This document shows positions 21,117 through 33,100 of a DNA stretch of 64,000 nt, one piece after another. The position numbers and the translations under genes were made by a program. Location: the NCBI GenBank assembly GCA_026261815.1, contig JAMPIT010000361.1, positions 186,001-250,000 of the forward strand, given 5' to 3'. Positions within the stretch are counted from its first letter, which is position 1. Every line of letters starts with the position of its first letter. The notes beneath the pieces are model-generated. The model was not told where the DNA came from and made no database searches. It saw only the letters and a program-made list of their open reading frames with translations. This stretch comes from Monarcha castaneiventris obscurior (Eukaryota; Chordata; Aves; Passeriformes; Monarchidae).

Positions 21117-22602
21117 TGTAGTGGGTTCAGTTTGTAACCAGGCAGAAACACCAATTTAGTGTAGTGGTTGGAGGTCAGATTATGCATTACCTCTGTGATG
21201 TCCTTTCTGTGAGATAAGCATTAGGAGGGAAAAGCAAAGCAGGCACAAAACTTAAAGAATATAAACAAGTTTATTAACAGACTTGAAAGAGGGGAAAAAC
21301 AAAAAGTCAGACTAAACCTTCAGAATACCTCTCTCCCCTCACCTCTACTCCCTTCTACTGACAACATAAAAAAACCACAACCCTTGAGATTTTTAGTCAG
21401 TTCACCACCTATATAATAATTTCTGTTTTTCAGTTCACTTAGGGAGAGAAGTCTCTCTTGGTCAAACTAGGAAAACATCTCCACAATATACAGTCTCTTG
21501 CAGCCTCAATGTCACAGCAAGGCAGTGCCCGGGTTGGTTCTCTGCTTGCATGTGAAAGTCCCTTCCCCCGACTTACAGCTTTCCCCACAGCTGCTTTCAA
21601 GGGTTTCTTTAGCTAATGGGGTACCATTTTTAAGGATGAGCTGTTCAGAAACAAAAGTTCTCTTCACTTATCAAAGTGCCTGAGAGGTGTAAGAACACTA
21701 TCTCTTGGAGTATCTTCACCTCTAGGAACAGAGGTCCTTTTCTCTCGTGGGATCTCTGCTCAAGTTTCTCATCAAATCCCAGCTACTTCAGCATGTGCTT
21801 ATTGCAGCACAGGTACTGTTGCTCACAGCAAGTCACAGCTACTTCAGCGTTTGCTTGTTCCAGCACAAGTATTTTTGCTCACGGTTGCAGTTTGAACGCT
21901 CCACCCCACCATGCTTTCATGAAATTACAATGGGTATTCTGATATATCATAGTCCATCACCATAGTTTTACAACAGAATTTCAGCTTCTAGGATTGAAGC
22001 ATCTCCTCATTCTCCTCTCTCAGGGTTTCAGCTCTTTCTTCCACACTGACTTGGGCATCTTTATAGTGTTTTCTTCATGTGCCTTCACCTTTCTCTGTCC
22101 TCTGACCGGGAGGAGGATTGATGTCTGCAGGCTTCATCTGGTCTGGAAGAATCTTACAGCATTAAGAGAGTTAATCTTACCCGGGCCTTGCAGCTGGAGC
22201 TTGGAATTTGCTTATCTCTTGGCCAAATGACCTTGCCGGGCAGCAGCCTCAGAGGAAATTTCAGCTGCTCTAGGGGTGAGGGCCGGCCTGGCCTCTGGGG
22301 GGTGTCCGGCGAGCAGAAGCGGCTGCGATCTCAGTCCAGCTGCCCCCGGCTGACCCAGCCCGGCCTGGCCCCACCAGTTACCTGTTCAGCCACTGGAAGC
22401 AAAAGACACTTTCCTGGGGTTTGTTCATTCTTAAAATGTGGATGACAGCGGCGTGTCAAGCTCTCTAAGTGGATTTAAAAAAATTGCCAATATTCAACCT
22501 AGCCAATGGATTGGTTCTATTGGGTCTAGAGGAAGCTGTAAGCACCTCTTTGCAAAGAATCACTTCCTGGCAGGTGGAACCTTCTTTAACTACAATTCCC
22601 AG
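21117..22602 (-). mobile_element. Large nested LTR-like insertion (~1.49 kb)
   Basis: This block splits the class I LTR sequence and is flanked on both sides by CTGAG (21112-21116 and 22603-22607), a 5-bp target-site duplication. The left end begins TGTAGTGGG and a CTACA lies 8 bp inside the right end. A minus-strand AATAAA at 21270-21275, about 155 bp from the left end, suggests a minus-strand LTR. Length and 5-bp duplication fit an ERVL-like or other long LTR; the family is not identified. No open frame with recognisable domains. Confidence 0.5.
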
Positions 22603-22692
22603 CTGAGTTACATCCTTTATCTGTTTCTCCAAGGCTGTGCTGTTCTGTTCTCCTGTCCTTGATAAGAGTTAATGTTGTTCTGTTCTGCTGTC

Positions 22693-24077
22693 CTTGTCAC
22701 AGAGCTCGCCCCAATGGGCTTGGGGTGGGCAAGTGTTCCTGAGGGAACAGGGATGGAGCAGCTGGGCTGGACTGACCCAAGGGATGTTCCATTCCATGTC
22801 ACACCATCATCAGCAATCAACTGAGACAAGCAGGGGATGGAGGGCATTAATTGCTTTAAGACATTTTTCTTTCAAACAGCACCTACACATACAGAATCCT
22901 CTCCTGCCACAAGGTGGTTGAACATTTTCTGCTGACAGGAGATTTCCTGTGCTTTGCTTTGCTTCTGTTTGTGAATTTGTTTTTTGTGGTTGGTTGGTTG
23001 GTTTGTGGGGATTTTGTGGTTTTGGGGGTGGGTTTGCTTTGGTATTTTTGGTTGGGTTTTGTTTTTTTCCAATTGAACTGCCTTTCTTCTGATGCATAAG
23101 TTATTTCTCCCTTTTCTTGTGGTTTGGTTGGCACCTGATGGCAAGACAAATTTATGCAGCTCAGTCCTCTTGCCCAGTTATGTTTTGCAGTCACCATTAA
23201 CTAGATGAGTTTGGTCACAGACTCCCTGCAACTTGGCAGCATCCACAAAGGCATTGAAAGTGCATTTCATCCCATTGTAGAGACAATAGAAATGTTCCAC
23301 AGTGGTGGTCAAGGGCTGCTCACTGAGGGATGTCACTGGGGAGTGGCTGCCAAGAGGACTCTGTACCATGGATGACATTTGGGCCTCATTGTTCAGCCAA
23401 ATTCCCACCCACCCCATGTTCCATTTCTTCAGCCCAGCTCTCACCAACCCGGCTCTGAGGAGACCCAAGCAGAGCCTGGCACAGGCCTGGCTGAAGTCTG
23501 GGCACACAACATCCCCTTCTTTTCCCTCCCACAGGGGCTCTGCAATCCCTGCCTTGTCCTGCCAGTGCCTGGAATGGCTGCAGGAGGATTTGCCACCTCC
23601 CTTCCCTGCTGAGCCTGACCACTCTGGGACTCTCCCAGGCCCCTCCCTGCCCTGTTTGCAGACTGGTTCTGTGTCTGCCCTTCCCAAGTGCCCAGGACCC
23701 TCTGGGATGGCTCTGGCCTTTCCAAGGGGTTTGAGAGAGGTCTCACAGCGCCCAGCCTTTATAGCATCCCTGACACCAAAGGCCTTCTCCACATCCCTCA
23801 GTTCCAGGTCAGTGCCTAGAACACAGCACAGCCTGGTCCAGGTTCTGAGGGTGATTTTGAAGGGAGGCAGCTCTGATTTCTCCCCACAGACCCACCACTG
23901 CAATGTCTCTCTGTGCAGTCCAGGCTGCTCTGAGCATTATCCCTGGAGCCTCCCTCTCCTGGATGCTTCTCTCTATGCAGTCCTGAGCACAACACAGTAA
24001 TGAATTCATGTGGTTTCCAGAGGACATTACTCTCACAACACTGTTTGTGCCACTAGAACTGTGCCACCCTCAAGTGC
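22693..24077 (-). repeat. Low-copy segment G, copy 1 (contains CR1-like trace)
   Basis: Repeated at 36298-37224 and 63226-64000 with moderate divergence from this copy. It includes a G/T-rich low-complexity stretch at about 22975-23075. On the minus strand at about 23178-23292 the translation reads NGMKCTFNAFVDAAKLQGV, which resembles a CR1 RT segment around the ADD box in degenerate form. No gene is supported. Confidence 0.55.
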
Positions 24078-24094
24078 TGATGGTGGTGTAGCGC

Positions 24095-24234
24095 TGTAGG
24101 GATTGTTGTGGCCAAAGTGCAGGACCTGGCACTTGGCCTTGTTGAACCTCACATTGTTGGATTTGGCCCAAATTTTCATTTGATTTCAAAGATCTTTTCC
24201 AACCTCGTTGTTTCTGTGATTCTGTGATGGTTGT
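24095..24234. mobile_element. Composite CR1 fragments (head to tail)
   Basis: A minus-strand CR1 RT piece (to about 24168) is joined to a plus-strand CR1 3' terminus (CTTTTCCAACCTCGTTGTTT at about 24192). The reverse complement of the same joint is at 50226-50370, so the chimera existed before the inverted duplication. Confidence 0.7.
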
Positions 24235-24965
24235 GACGCTGCAGGGCCCTGGGAAAGCAAGGGGCCATTGTGACACTGTGGGGCCTTGTTGAACCCAGGG
24301 TCATTTTGACAGTGCGGAACCAAGGACACCCTTGTGAGATTCCAGGGCCCAATGGAACCAAGGGGACATTGTTACACTGCAGGGACTCATGGCACTAAGG
24401 AAACAATTTGGACACTGTGGTGCCCCATGGAAACAAGGGGCCTTTGGGACACTGCAGGATCTTGTGTAACCAGGGCTCCATTGTGACACTGTGCCACCAA
24501 GGAGTCCATTGTAACACCGTGGGGCCTCATGGGATCAAGAAGACCCTTGTGACACTGTGTGGCCTCGTGTAGCCATGGGGCCATCACGATACTGCAGGGC
24601 CCCATGGAAGCAAGGAGTTCAGCGTTACTCTGTGGGGCCTCACGGAACCATGGAGACCATGGTGACCCTGCAGGACCTCGTATAACCAAGGGGCCGTTGT
24701 TACACTGCAGGGACTCATGGAATGAAGGAAACAATTTTGACACCACAGGGCCCCATGGCACCAGGAGGCCATGGTGACACTGTGGAACCAAGGAGACCAT
24801 TGCTGCACTGTGAGACCTCATGGAACCAAGGATCCATTGTGACACTGCAGGGCCCAGGGAATCAAAGGGCCATTGTGACACTGGGGGGCCCAAGGAATCC
24901 AGGGACATTGTGACACTACGGAGCCTCCTGGAATCACCGAGATCATTGTGACACTCCATGGACTC
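24235..24965 (+). repeat. Minisatellite array (plus), inverted-repeat arm
   Basis: About 19 units. The reverse complement matches 49480-50225 with few differences, including unusual units such as the one containing GTGTAGCC near 24570. Confidence 0.85.
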
Positions 24966-25228
24966 ATGGAACCAAGCTGACATCAAGCTGTGTGAGTGTG
25001 GATCTGCTGGAGGGTAGGAGGGCTCTGCAGAGGGACCTGGACAGGCTGGATCCAGGGACCAAATCGAACAATGTGAGGTTCAACAAGACCAAGTGCCAGG
25101 TCCTGCACTTTGGCCACAACAACCCCTGCAGTGCTACAGGCTGGGGACAGAGTGGCTGGACAGGGGCCAGGCAGAAAGGGACCTGGGGCACTGATGGACA
25201 CCAGGCTGGACATGAGCCAGCAGTGTGC
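24966..25228 (+). mobile_element. CR1 fragment, RT C-terminal region
   Basis: Matches 8368-8615 of the longer CR1 copy, from GTGTGAGTGTGGATCTGCTG to GAGCCAGCAGTGTG. It is joined abruptly to segment B, and the identical joint appears inverted at about 49219. Confidence 0.8.
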
Positions 25229-26440
25229 TTTAAGCCTCCATCTGCTTCACTCCTCTGCTGGGCTCTGCAGAGGAGCTGTTCCTCATCAGAGCTGCATCTT
25301 AGGAGCTCTTCTTGGTGTCCAAGACCTTGGGAGCTCCCTCTGAGCCAGGAGCCCGGCCCAGCTCAGCAGCACAGACACAGCACAAGAACTTTAATGATCC
25401 TCTCAGGGCTTTGGTGTTGTTTACATCAGACACAGTCCCTGAGAGTGTATTCAAAAAACTTCTCAAGAACTCTAAGTCAGAATAAAACTCTAAACTTTCT
25501 TTTAGTTTTAATGGGTCCCACAGAGGGACAGGACTGAGAAAGTGTCCCCAGGTTCCAGTCAGAGCAGAACACTGGAGGCTGTGATGACAGGGGGGGACAC
25601 ACAAGGGAAAGGTGTCTCTGATGCTGAGCAAAGCTGGATGTGTTTGAGGAATGCAAAGGGCCAAGGCCTGAGCCCCAGCCCCTGGCAAGGCACATCCTGT
25701 CCCTCCCTCAGTGCTCAGGGCTCTTCCCGGGGCACTGGGATGTGGGGATGTGCAGTGCCAAGGGCAGCACCATGGGGCGGCCCCTGCCAGGCTGCTGAGC
25801 AGGGCCAAGGAGGCACTGAGGCCCCAGGGCTGCAAGGGTCACTTGTCTCCTGCTGGCCTCAGGCCCAGGGCCAGCAGCCGTGGCCAAAGTGCTGCACAAG
25901 TTGGCTCTGGCAGGGCCTTGCAGCTGCTGCCCATCCCTGTGCCCTCTCCAGCCCAGGCTGTGCCACGGTGTCCCTGCCCTGTGCCTCTGTCCCTGCAGGC
26001 TGTCGTCATCCCCCCGGCTGCCGCAGCTCGCTGGCCCCTTCCTTTGCTGGCAGCTCTGCGTCCTGCCTGCCTCTGCCTGGGCACACAAAGCCTTGGGCTG
26101 CTCCAGACTCTTTCTGGGGAACGTGTTGCACCACAGCCTTGCCCTGGGACAGAAATTTCTTCCTCCTTGTGTCCAGTCTGGACCTCCCCAGCTGCCCTTG
26201 GCATTAATTCTTTCTTCCTCCAGCTGTTCTCTGCTATGTCAAAAGGATCCACCATCTCTGAAACCGCCCTTCAATCCCTCACAGGGCTCTCCTCTGCTGT
26301 CCTCAGTGTCCTCTCCACTGAGCACAGAGCTCCTTTGTCCCTATATAGTGGTCATGGGCTTGAGGCCTCCAAACCCTACGCTTGGAGATCTCTGGGCCCT
26401 GTCCAAGGTGGTTACAAATGAAAACATTCTGCCCATAGTC
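25229..26440 (+). repeat. Low-copy segment B, copy 2
   Basis: Collinear with 13541-14744 and 55431-56474 with scattered substitutions. No gene recognised; open frames are shared by all copies and are compositional. Confidence 0.75.
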
Positions 26441-26620
26441 TAAGAAAATCCCCAGAGGCCAAGGCCAGCCAGACCTATCTGTAATGGCAGCTTTTGTCTG
26501 GGAGCAATCCTTGGATAGGTGGAATTTGGGAGGTAGAATATCAGTTTTGTCCATGGACACCTAGACGAGAAGGACGGTTCTTTTCCACTGGAAGGAAATC
26601 ACAGAGCCCCAGTGTTTTGG
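26441..26620 (+). repeat. ~188-bp satellite, single partial unit
   Basis: One unit follows segment B, as in the other copies, and is cut by the left LTR of ERV2 at the phrase CCCCAGTGTTTTGG. Confidence 0.8.
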
Positions 26621-26977
26621 TGTCGCACTGTCGGACACGAAAGAAACACGCAGACTCAAGGAGCAGGTCAAGACCACCTTCAAGCAGGGCAAGGGCCAGA
26701 AGGGGAGCCAGAGCCCTGCCCTTCTTTATTCTCTGATTTTTATATCTTTCTTAAGATAATCATACATTGGTAGATGAAGGTTACACCTCTGCAATTCCAC
26801 AAGATAGTGACATAGTCAATCATCTTTCCCTGCCTTAGGAGAAAGGAATGAAAAACAATCCAGAAGTTCAAAACAATCTAGGCCAGTTACAAAAACAAGG
26901 ACTATGTTTATAGAAAATGCATGAGAAGTTCTACTACAGAAGTAAAAACACAGAACACTGCAAAAACCAAGGTGACA
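26621..26977 (-). repeat. ERV2 3' LTR
   Basis: On the minus strand it starts TGTCACCTTGGTTTTTGCAG and ends GACAGTGCGACA. A minus-strand AATAAA lies within CAGAGAATAAAGAAGGGC (about 26724). It closely matches the solo LTR at 38092-38425 and is much less like the other ERV2 LTR. Confidence 0.85.
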
Positions 26978-26994
26978 TCTCATCCTTTTTCCTC
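26978..26994 (-). promoter_or_regulatory. ERV2 polypurine tract
   Basis: The minus strand reads GAGGAAAAAGGATGAGA directly against the LTR start, the expected position of the plus-strand primer for reverse transcription. Confidence 0.8.
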
Positions 26995-27031
26995 TAAAAA
27001 AAGAAAAAGAAAAAAGAAAAATGAACTATGT

Positions 27032-29802
27032 TCAATCTCTGCTTGTGGAAGGACCATCGGGGTGATCACCCACATCGTCTGCATCTGAGACATCACTCGA
27101 TGTTCCACCCACTTGATCACTTTCATTCTGGTCACGGTTTCCACCCTGCCTGTTGGCTGGATTTTGCCTCTGCAGTCGCAGGTCAGGACGGACACACTCT
27201 GCAGGTACCCAGCGCACCCCAGTATCTGTGGATACACAAGCACACCCGCGCCCCGAAGCGATAAGGTCATAGGGACCTTCCCACTGTTTGGTGACTAAAT
27301 TTCTCACCCGAACCTTCGCTTGAGGCTGCTGTGCCTCATCCGAAGCCTGTAACGAGAGGTGATGGTTCAAAATGACAGGATTATTAGAATTCTGCGGTAC
27401 CGTAAGGTGATTGATGGTATACAAAGCTTTTGCCAGCCGACTGTGCGGGGTTTCACCCTGCATTCCCCATTTTTGTTTCTAAAGCACCTGCTTCAGAGTG
27501 CCATGAGCACGTTCCACAACAGCTTGACCAGTCGGAGAATGAGGAATACCAAACTTGTGTGGCACACCCCACAGCTGCAGGAACTGCCTCACCTCTCTCG
27601 AGACATAGGCCGGACCATTGTCAGTCTGCACAGTAGAAGGTATGCCTAGAACAGCAAAGGCCTGCCTCCAGTGGGCAGTGACATCGCAGCCCTTCTCTCC
27701 AGTGTGAGCAGAAGCCCACATGGCAGAGGAGCAGGTGTCCACCGTGACATGCACATACTTGAGCCGGCCAAATTCGGAAACTTGGGTGACATCAGTCTGC
27801 CAAATCTCCAAGGCCCTAAGGCCCCTGGGGTTCACCCCCGCCGGCAAAGGCGCCGCAAGCGCGTGACAGTCGTCGCACGACTCGACAATGTCACGGGCCT
27901 CAGTTGGTGTCAACTGAAACTGCTTCTGCAGGGTATGTGCGTTCTGATGGAAAAACCCGTGCGAGGCTTTGGCCTGCGCGAGTGTATCAGGCTGAGGCGC
28001 TACCCACGCCGGGTTAGCCAACTTGTCAGCCCTCGCGTTACCTTCCGCTATGAACCCTGGCAAATTGGTATGATTCCTTACATGCAGAACATAGTAGGGA
28101 CGAACCCGATCCTGAATGACACACCACAGGGTCTTCAGCAAATGAAACAGATCAGCATTGCCGACCTCCTTCAAAACTGAATAACCCAACTGCTTTGCTA
28201 TGTCAGCCACGTAGGCGGAATCCGTGACCAGATTGAAAGGTTCCTGGGAAACCTTTTGAAATGCCATAAGAGCAGCCCTCAGTTCAACCAATTGGGCTGA
28301 GCCAACCTCATGGCCTTACAGAACCTGCCACTCAGATCCATCCCTCCAAGTAACAATGGCCTTCCTGTTTCTGCCCGAACCGTCAGTAAAGACAGTGGGT
28401 CCGTGCACTGGCTCCTGACTGTGTCTGGGTCTCAAAGAAACCTCTGTGAGTTTTGCCACTTGCAGCAACTTGTGGCTAGGCAGATGATACATAATCTGCC
28501 CTGAAAAGTTTACTAGAGCACTTTGCAGTGAAACACTATTTGCAAAGCTCCAGTCAAAGTCCTCCCGCTGTACCGGCAGTACAATCTGTGTGGGGTCTGC
28601 ACCCATCAATTGCAAACACCGTTGCCAGCATTTGACTATCAAGCGAGCGATCAGCTCAAACAATGCGGTTGCCGTCTTCTGCGGCCGATGGGGCAAGAAG
28701 ACCCATTCCAGGACGTGCAAAGGATCGGACCATTTGTCACTCCATTGGCCAATGCTACCCGTGGGATGCACTCTGGAGTGGTGATGAAAACAGTGACATC
28801 AACGGAGGGATCAATGCGATAAACCTGTCGAGCAGAAACAGCTCGCTGCACCTCCTCCAGCACCTGACGTGCCTCCGGGGTCAATGTGCGAGGGGACTTC
28901 AAATCAGAGTCTCCCTTCAACAAATCAAATAAAGGAGACAACTGCGCCGTGGTCAGTCCCAAATATGGACGTAACCAAGCGACGACACCCACCAATTTCT
29001 GGGCATCATTCAGTGTCTTCACCGAATGCACAAATTGCACCTCTTGCTGTTGAACTGTACGTTCCAAAATTTTGACCCCCAAATATTTCCAAGGAGGTTG
29101 TTGCTGAACCTCTTCTGGAGCCACCTGCAGCCCATGCGAATGCAGAGCATCGAGCAACTGAGGCTGGATCCTCAGCAGCTCATCCTGGGTGGATGCAGCC
29201 ACCAATATGTCATCCATATAGTGATAAAACTGAGCATCAGGAAACTGCCTGTGAACTCCAGACAACGCTCTGGCCACATACATTTGGCATATGGCCGGCG
29301 AATTTCGCATCCCTTGGGGAAGAGTCGTCCATTGATATCTCTATGCAGGACCAGTGTTGCTAATTGGTGGCACCGTGAAAGCAAATTTCAGCCTGTCATC
29401 GGGATGTAAAGGAATTGAAAAGAAACAATCCTTCAGATCCACGATGAGGATCGGCCAATCTGCAGGAAGTATGGTGGGCGATGGCATTCCTGCCTGCAAC
29501 GTCCCCATGCTCTCCATCACAGCATTAACCTTCCAGAGGTCTTGTAATAACATCCATTTCCCAGACTTCTTTTTGATGCAGAAGACAGGAGTGTTCCAGG
29601 GGCTGGTGGAAGGCTCTAGATGACCCTGGGCCAATTGCTTCTGAACCAACTTATGAAGGGTTACCAGTTTATCTTTAGTGAGGGGCCACTGATTTTCCCA
29701 GATGGGGGTGTCCACCAGCCACTGTATAGGAGGTGTAGGACACTCTGCGCCCTTCGTCGCAGTGGCCCCTAGTAAAAATCCATCCCCATGCGCATCCCCC
29801 AT
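27032..29802 (-). pseudogene. pol: ERV2 pol (RT, RNase H, integrase), broken
   Basis: From high to low coordinates: RT with [33 protein letters not shown] and the YMDD active site at 29209-29220; RNase H with VFTDGSG, ELRAAL and VTDSAYVA; integrase with an HHCC zinc domain (HGFFHQ...CDDC), DDE residues in WQTDVTQ, VQTDNGPAY and GQAVVERAHG, and a C-terminal WEGPYDL...VRWVPAECV domain. Breaks seen: an in-frame stop at 29341-29343, a frame change near 28651-28771, and stops at 28316-28318 and near 27479. All catalytic motifs are present but the protein cannot be made whole from this copy. Confidence 0.88.
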
Positions 29803-30454
29803 GCAGCCAGAACATCCCTCCCCCAGAGGTTAAGTACAGTTTCAGTAACATGAGGCCTAATCACAGCCATCTGTCCCTCTGAGTTCGTTCTCACCACAGG
29901 CTTCTGGCTCACGTAGCAGTGCTTCGTCCCTCCCAATCCCATGACAGGTGCCCCCACGGGATCCAACGGCCACTGCGGTGGCCAAGCGGCAAGAGAGAGA
30001 ATCGTGACGTCTGCACCGCTGTCGAGAAGCCCGCGGAGAGAGATCTCTGGCGGTGTGGCATCAGGGATGGACAGGGTGCACCGCATCTCAGGACGTTGTT
30101 TGGTCATGACAGCAGTCCAATGAACCTGAGGCAGCCCAGTGGAACCAAAGCAGCCGTCTCCTTGTGACCTCGATTCTGTCCTGCAAACAGAAGAGTTAAA
30201 AGGGACAAGTTGAGCAATGCGAGTCTTTTCAGGAATTGTGACCGGGGGGTGGGTGTGGAAACCATGGCATAAATGCGTCCCATATAATCCGCATCAAGGA
30301 GTCCCAGATGCACAATGATACCCTGAACGGTGGCACTAGACCTGCCCATGAGGAAAGCACTCATGCCACCGCCCAAAGGACCAACAGCATCCAGGGGGAC
30401 CTTGTGCACTGCACAAGAGTCTAAGACGACCATTGCTGCTGTGCAGACATCCAC
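29769..30454 (-). pseudogene. pro: ERV2 dUTPase-protease region, frameshifted
   Basis: The dUTPase part shows MGRSSATVQG and LLDADYMGRIY, corresponding to two of the conserved dUTPase motifs. After a change of frame near 30104 comes an aspartic protease with LLDSGADVT as the active-site loop (30009-30026), a GLGG flap-like sequence and LWGRDVL near the end. dUTPase upstream of protease in the pro frame is typical of betaretroviruses. Confidence 0.8.
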
Positions 30455-33046
30455 ACCTGCCGAGCCGCTGGTGCTGGCCGCGAGCTGGACAAGCAGACCT
30501 CCATCGGCTCCGGGGTTTGGAGAGACACTTGTGTCTGAGCACGTCTCCCCCGCGTGCTCTGCCCCCCATTTCCCGAGCGCGATGAAGACTGACCATTAAC
30601 AGAAACTGCAGCCTTGCAGACGTCTGCAGCATTGTTCGGCTTCCCATACCGAGCACAGAAAAACAAGACAGTCGTGCCCTTCTGCACCTTCCTTCCCAGT
30701 TTCCTGCTGGCCTGAGCACTCTCCTGCTTCTGCCGCCCGCCCTGCGGCCCTGTCCAGACCGGCCATGGGGCAGCAGCTACAGCAACCACCTTAACAACCG
30801 TCAGTGCCCACCTTTGCACAGGCCTCAGCCATCTGCGATATAGAAGGATCACCAGGGAGTGCTTGAATAAACTTCTGACACTCAGCATTACAACAAGTCC
30901 TGGCAAGTTGCTTAATTAACAGCATCCTTGCAGTTGGATCCTCCACCTGCCGCTCTACAGAGGCAGTGAGCCTGTTTGCAAACCACAAGAAGGATTCACC
31001 ATCCCTCTGTGTAACATCCATAAACTCCTCCGCAGGAGCAGCCATCTCAATGGTTTGAATCAACGCTGCCATGCCTGTCTCCCGGCACTGATCCACCACA
31101 ACACGGTCCAGGGCAGCCTGCCTGCGAGCGTCATCAGAATTGCCTGTGCCCAGCAAGACATCAATGCCAATCCCATGTCTGGGATCTTGCTGGTCCAGCA
31201 TAGCATTGTACCCTAGTGCCCTAGTTGCTAACTGATGCCATTTCAATTCAAAGATGTCATATTCCACAGGCTGAAAGAGAACACGAGCCAGACTCTGAAC
31301 ATCGTAAGGTACTAGCAAAATAGCATTAAAAACCCTAAGAAGCTGCTTCTAGACCCCAGACTTCACTAGACCCCAGACCATATCTTCCAGCCTTCTCCCG
31401 AAGTTCCATCAAGGCTCTCCACGATAAACCCTGATAGGTGTTCTGACCAACACCAAGAATAACAGGGAAAGCCTGCAGACCTCCTGGTGATGCTGCAGCA
31501 CCTGCTGCATCCTGTCCCATGGTGTCCATGGGGACTTCAGCTGCAGCAGGGCTCAGGGCTCTATCTGCACAAGCCTGGGAGCCACGGCCTCTAGGACGAT
31601 CACGGACTTCCTCAACCTTCGCTTTCACATCTCCCCAGAATTTCGCCTTCTCTTTGAGGCGCACTGTCACCTTGCAGGGCGGGAGGGTCCATAGACTCCC
31701 CGAAGAAGACTCGCCTGCTCAAGATCTGTGACCTCGGGAAGACCGCGGCTTCCTTGCTGCTTCACCGCCTGCGCCAAAAACAAACACCCCGGGATCCACC
31801 CCCGCTGCAGCTCTGGCATGTTTGGAATGTCCTGCGGGCGAAGCCGCGGAATCCGCGCTGTCCGGGACCCCCGCAGTGCTCGCCCCTGCAGCCGGAGCGG
31901 AAGACCTGCCGGTGGCCACGGCCGCAGACGCAGGGCAGAGCAGGGCTCGCCCGCGCTCCCCCTGCCCCTGCGCGGGGAGGGGTCGGGCCGCCGGGAGGGG
32001 CGGTTCCTGCGGGGCTGCGGCGCGGTCCCATGCCACAACCAAAGACCTGGATGGTGCCGGGCGCGGCTGCGTGAGCCACGGGGGGGTGGGGGGCCGAAAC
32101 CGCACCCAGAAGGGTCCCGCTGGCGGTGCAGAGCCCGAGCAGACACCGCCCGCCCCGAGGCAGGGGCAGCTTCTCCGGTGCCCAGAGACGAACCCGCCAA
32201 CCCGACAGAACCTCCGGTCTCTAACATCTCACACCCCCCGGGGCCGGGCTCGGTGACTGACCCCGCGTCACTCTCGTCCGAAACCGGCAAATCAGCTGCC
32301 GCTTCGTCGGCAGAGGGTGGTTCAATCCGCACCCCCGCTGCCCCGGGAGGGAATCTGGTAGAAACCCCACAATTCGGACACTCCGCGGTTACCACCGCAC
32401 GGGCCAACGACTCCTCCCCCTCCCCCAGCGCTGGGAAGGCGCAGGGAAAAGGGCATTCCTCGCTGCTGTGCCTTCCCCGTGGCGCGGGGAGGGCGAAGTC
32501 GGGACCGCCGCCTGCCCGGAGCCCGGCGGGGTGAAGCCGGCGCCGCCGGCTCCCCGGAGCCCTCCGAGGCCGATCCGTCCCTGGAGGTCTGCCAGTCACC
32601 CGAGATCGGCTGGCCAGCGAGCCGAGCGCTGTCCGGGGGGACCCATTCCCCATCTCCGCGGTCTGAGGCGGGAGGGCGGGCTCAGACGCTGTCTGCGACC
32701 CGAACTCGTCCTCCTCCTCTCCCTCAGAGAGCTCGGAGATCTTCCCAGGAGAGCTAACGGAGCTCACGGGCGTACCATCGCCTGGGGAACCTTCCTGCCT
32801 TTGAATAACAGAATTTACCTGCCTCCAAGACACTAGCAAACAGCCAAATTCCAGCCATGATCTCCTGCCACCGTACACTGGTTTGAAAACTACATTGGAA
32901 CCTTCTGGGAAGAAAGCCGTCAGTTTACCCCAGAAATACAAACTCTCTAAGTCTGTTCTGTGAACCAGAACATTTTCACTCTCTAACACTATTTCCAAAA
33001 CTTCTAACGCCAAGGAATCGCTTGGGGAACGCATGGAAACCCCCAT
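30421..33046 (-). pseudogene. gag: ERV2 gag with long GC-rich linker, broken
   Basis: It starts MGVSM, with a glycine at position 2 suited to myristoylation. The first frame runs 459 codons to 31667; after roughly 130 residues it is a Pro/Arg/Gly/Ser-rich, CpG-dense, probably disordered linker. Capsid follows in two further frames: QAFPVILG near 31460, and the major homology region QRDGESFLWFANRL near 31000. The nucleocapsid knuckle near 30650 reads CARYGKPNNAADVC, so the second Cys and the His of a CCHC motif are lost. At least two frameshifts are present (about 31670 and 31320). The linker is unusually long for a Gag of this type. Confidence 0.8.
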
Positions 33047-33080
33047 TTTCCCTTACCTGAGAAACCTAAGAGCCTGCACT

Positions 33081-33098
33081 TCCCCGTACAGGCCACCA
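33081..33098 (-). promoter_or_regulatory. ERV2 primer-binding site, tRNA-Ile type
   Basis: The minus strand reads TGGTGGCCTGTACGGGGA two bases after the LTR. The 3' end of vertebrate tRNA-Ile(AAU) plus CCA would pair with TGGTGGCCCGTACGGGGA, a 17 of 18 match. tRNA recalled from knowledge, not searched. Confidence 0.7.
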
Positions 33099-33100
33099 GG

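Noticed and set aside
22975..23075. G/T-rich tract as a telomere-like or quadruplex element
   Set aside because: The repeats are irregular GGTT/GTTT runs without the TTAGGG unit or four regular G-tracts.
23178..23903. 241-codon minus-strand frame in segment G as a host gene
   Set aside because: Only a short degenerate CR1 RT-like stretch is recognisable; the other copies do not preserve the same protein.
24387..24986. 199-codon minus-strand frame on minisatellite
   Set aside because: Tandem units without stops in this frame; the same occurs in every array of the family and in both orientations.
31728..32534. 268-codon open frame on the plus strand
   Set aside because: It is the antisense of the ERV2 gag linker; high GC keeps all frames open, and it has no recognisable domain.
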